Part shown: positions 6,879 to 8,683 of the stretch, piece after piece
How positions within the stretch are numbered: the first letter of the stretch is position 1
How the letters are laid out: each line of letters starts with the position of its first letter
Assembly: GCA_030039775.1 (NCBI GenBank)
Contig: JASHUX010000213.1
Span: 1 to 8,683 of the forward strand
Source: Alphaproteobacteria bacterium
Lineage (GTDB): Bacteria; Pseudomonadota; Alphaproteobacteria; ATCC43930; CGMCC-115725
Length of the DNA stretch: 8,683 bases
Reading direction: 5' to 3'
The notes under the pieces: model-generated
Seen by the model: only the letters and a program-made list of their open reading frames with translations
Told to the model about the DNA's origin: nothing
Databases searched by the model: none
Translations under genes and position numbers: made by a program

Positions 6879-7610
6879 ATGTCCGATTTTATCGAACCGG
6901 TCGCCACGTTGGACGAAGCGCACGCCTTCATGGCGGAACTGCGCGAGGCGCAAAAGCGCGAAGGCGTATGGCTTGCCGACGGTCCGTTGGCGCAGCGCGT
7001 GTTCCAAGGCAAAGCCAGCCGGGAAGAGATTGGCGAGTGGTGCAAACAGTTCTTTTGCGCGCTGACGCATTTCCATCGCGGCGCCCATAGCCGCCCGCGC
7101 GCGCGGCTCACCGGCCTCCGGCCGGAATTCAAGAAGCATTTCTGGGAAAACCGGATAGAGGAAGAATACGGCGCGCTCAGCAACACTGCGGGTCACGTCG
7201 AACTGCTGCTGCGTCTCGCCGAGGCCCTAGGCGTGTCGCGCATGGATATGGTGACGGCCAAACCCAATCCGGCCACGCGCGCAGTGATGGATCGGGCGAC
7301 GCGTACCCTGCCTGACCCCGACGATTTCCTGCCTGGCTCGGTCGTGACCGGCGCACTCGAGACGATGAATCCGGAAACCAGCACACGGATCAGCCAGGGC
7401 CTGATAACGCATTACGGCATCAGCGAACGCGACGCGCAGTTCTTCACGGTTCACATCTATGCAGATGCCGAACATGGCGAGGTCGGGGCGCAGCTTTTGA
7501 CGCTGGTGCCGAAGGAAAAATGGCCCGCCATCAAAGAGGCCGCGTTGGAGGCAAGTCGGGGCTTTTATGCGATGTGGTCGAGTGTCACGCCACAGGCGCA
7601 AGCGGCCTGA
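6879..7610 (+). CDS. Heme-oxygenase-like diiron oxidase/oxygenase candidate (TenA/PqqC-like fold)
   Basis: 243-residue all-helical protein of the TenA/PqqC/HDO superfamily. Cofactorless PqqC lacks metal, but this protein shows the full HDO ligand pattern: E96 in the EEEYG helix, H106 (GHVELLLRLAEALG), E161 (GALETMNPE), and H192-x3-D196-x2-H199 in the VHIYADAEHGE helix. The spacing H-x3-D-x2-H is that of CADD and related diiron enzymes. HDOs such as UndA, BesC, SznF and CADD use O2 to cleave or oxidise fatty acids, amino acids or related substrates, so an O2-dependent oxidation of the imported compound or an intermediate is likely. ATG 6879 follows a purine-rich AGGAAGGAAGAG, 13 bases after the CoA-transferase stop. 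An in-frame upstream start at 6837 would overlap the transferase and precede no conserved sequence. Activity and substrate are not known; general annotation pipelines may label it PqqC-like, although no other pqq gene is present. Confidence 0.82.
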   Translation: MSDFIEPVATLDEAHAFMAELREAQKREGVWLADGPLAQRVFQGKASREEIGEWCKQFFCALTHFHRGAHSRPRARLTGLRPEFKKHFWENRIEEEYGALSNTAGHVELLLRLAEALGVSRMDMVTAKPNPATRAVMDRATRTLPDPDDFLPGSVVTGALETMNPETSTRISQGLITHYGISERDAQFFTVHIYADAEHGEVGAQLLTLVPKEKWPAIKEAALEASRGFYAMWSSVTPQAQAA

Positions 7611-7638
7611 GGCCAATAAAAAGAATCGGGAGCAAACG

Positions 7639-8683
7639 ATGAAAAAAATTCTCGGTCTCGCGTTGATCTGCATGGTGGGCCTCGTCGACGCCGCGCGGGC
7701 GCAGGATAATGCCTACAAGATCGGCTGGATCGCGTCGTTCAGCGGCATCGGCAGCGCCTGGTCGGACTCGGGCACGCGCGGCATCGAGCTGGCGGCGGAT
7801 GCGATCAACGCCAATAATCTCGCGGGCAAGCCGCTCAAATTTATCACAGCGGACGACGCGGGCGACCCAAAGACCGCGGCCGACGTATGCGCGCGTCTTG
7901 TACTGCAGGATAAAGTGGCGGCGATTGTCGGTTTCGAACCGACACCGGCGCGACTTGCCTGCAACCAGGCGGCGCTGAAGGCGCACATCCCTTATGTCGC
8001 CGCCACCGGTACGGCGGGGGACATATGTTTTCCGAACATGATTACCGACGGTGTGATCTCGAACCAGATGGTCGATCCGCTGGTGGGCTATTTCGCCAAG
8101 ACGGGGGCCAAGCGCTTTTATTTGATTGGCAGCGACTATTCGACGCCGCGAGGAACGATGAAGCTGACGCAAGCGGTGATCGCCTCGCATGGCGGTGAGG
8201 TGGTTGGTCAATCCTTCGCGCCGATGGGAACGGCCGACTTCAGCGCCGAGTTCGCAAAGATCGCCGCGGCGAAACCGGACGCCGTCTTGGTCAACATCGT
8301 CGGTACCGACGATCTGACGTTCCACAAGCAATTCGGCAACGATCCGCGGGTCGCGTCGATTCCGAATGGCGATCTTCTACTGTTCGAATCGGTGGCGCAT
8401 GTGCTCGGCGCCGCCGGCAAAGGCATCGTCGCGGTCGGCAATTATTTCGCCACTATTCAAAGCCCGGCCAACCAAGCGTTCCGCGCGGCATTTTCGAATC
8501 GCTTCGGCGACAAATTCAGTCCCGACGCCAACACGGTCAACGCCTATAACGGCATGATGCTGCTGGCGGCGGCCCTGAAACAAAGTAGTGGCGACGACGG
8601 CGCCGTGATGGCGGCGCTGGACACGGGCAGGGTCGACGGGCCCAACGGGCCATTGCAGGTCGTTCGCCGCTATGCCGCGCAGC
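7639..8683 (+). CDS. ABC importer periplasmic substrate-binding protein, copy 2 (3' end cut by window)
   Basis: Partial gene; 348 complete codons with no stop before the right edge, so perhaps 30-40 residues are missing compared with copy 1. The signal peptide is clear: MKK, a hydrophobic run to about residue 16, and cleavage after ARA (A21). Residue C11 in this region is not in a lipobox. The mature protein opens with YKIGWIASFSGIG and follows copy 1 throughout, including the CARLVL, ACNQAA and GDIC cysteines, SDYSTPRG against ADYSAPRA, and FHKQFGNDPRV against FHRQFANDPRV. ATG 7639 has a CGGGAG ribosome site about 7 bases upstream and lies 28 bases after the HDO gene, so it probably shares the gntR operon. 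No palindrome like those at 1523 and 3980 lies in the gap. Its permeases and ATPases may follow beyond the window, or it may use the LivGF pair at 7-1514. Confidence 0.9.
   Translation, partial: MKKILGLALICMVGLVDAARAQDNAYKIGWIASFSGIGSAWSDSGTRGIELAADAINANNLAGKPLKFITADDAGDPKTAADVCARLVLQDKVAAIVGFEPTPARLACNQAALKAHIPYVAATGTAGDICFPNMITDGVISNQMVDPLVGYFAKTGAKRFYLIGSDYSTPRGTMKLTQAVIASHGGEVVGQSFAPMGTADFSAEFAKIAAAKPDAVLVNIVGTDDLTFHKQFGNDPRVASIPNGDLLLFESVAHVLGAAGKGIVAVGNYFATIQSPANQAFRAAFSNRFGDKFSPDANTVNAYNGMMLLAAALKQSSGDDGAVMAALDTGRVDGPNGPLQVVRRYAAQ

Noticed and set aside
6252..7196. Long minus-strand open frame opposite the CoA-transferase and HDO genes
   Set aside because: Arg/Ala-rich, no recognisable motifs, antisense to strongly supported genes; a GC-bias shadow.
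8197..8212. TTGGTCAAT-like half-site inside the second binding-protein gene
   Set aside because: It lacks the second half of the palindrome and lies in coding sequence.

Overview
The window is dense, GC-rich bacterial DNA. Its LivG/LivF-type transport genes, FCD-type GntR regulator, CitE-like lyase and family III CoA-transferase suggest a metabolically versatile, probably soil or aquatic, proteobacterium. An alphaproteobacterium is my best guess from codon and protein style, but nothing here proves it. I see no rRNA, tRNA, CRISPR array, insertion sequence or phage gene. No gap between genes exceeds about 90 bases.

Layout. (1) 7-1514, plus strand: two ATPase genes of a branched-chain amino acid/urea/amide-type ABC importer (LivG-like, then LivF-like, overlapping by ATGA). 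The permease genes are not in the window and are presumably upstream. (2) 1602-2750, plus strand: a periplasmic substrate-binding protein of the same transporter family, preceded by a perfect 11-bp GntR/FadR-type palindrome. (3) 2756-3943, minus strand: a complete-looking cytochrome P450 frame broken by one in-frame amber codon (codon 154). (4) 4030-7610, plus strand: a tight operon of a FadR-subfamily GntR regulator, a CitE/HpcH-HpaI-type lyase, a family III CoA-transferase and a heme-oxygenase-like diiron oxidase (HDO) candidate. The first three genes overlap by ATGA. (5) 7639 to the right edge, plus strand: a second substrate-binding protein, clearly paralogous to the first and cut off by the window end.

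How the parts fit. The genes look like one uptake-and-catabolism module for an organic acid or a compound that becomes one. A binding protein and ABC importer bring in the substrate. Oxidation is suggested by the HDO and, before it was broken, the P450. The CoA-transferase would make a CoA thioester, and the CitE-like lyase would split a 3-hydroxyacyl-CoA-type intermediate. The GntR protein probably controls the set: nearly the same 19-bp sequence (17/19 identical) lies upstream of the first binding-protein gene and in the P450-gntR divergent promoter region. The substrate cannot be read from the sequence. The most notable items are this two-site putative regulon, the amber-interrupted P450, and the HDO protein with a full six-residue metal-ligand pattern in a CoA-thioester catabolic operon.
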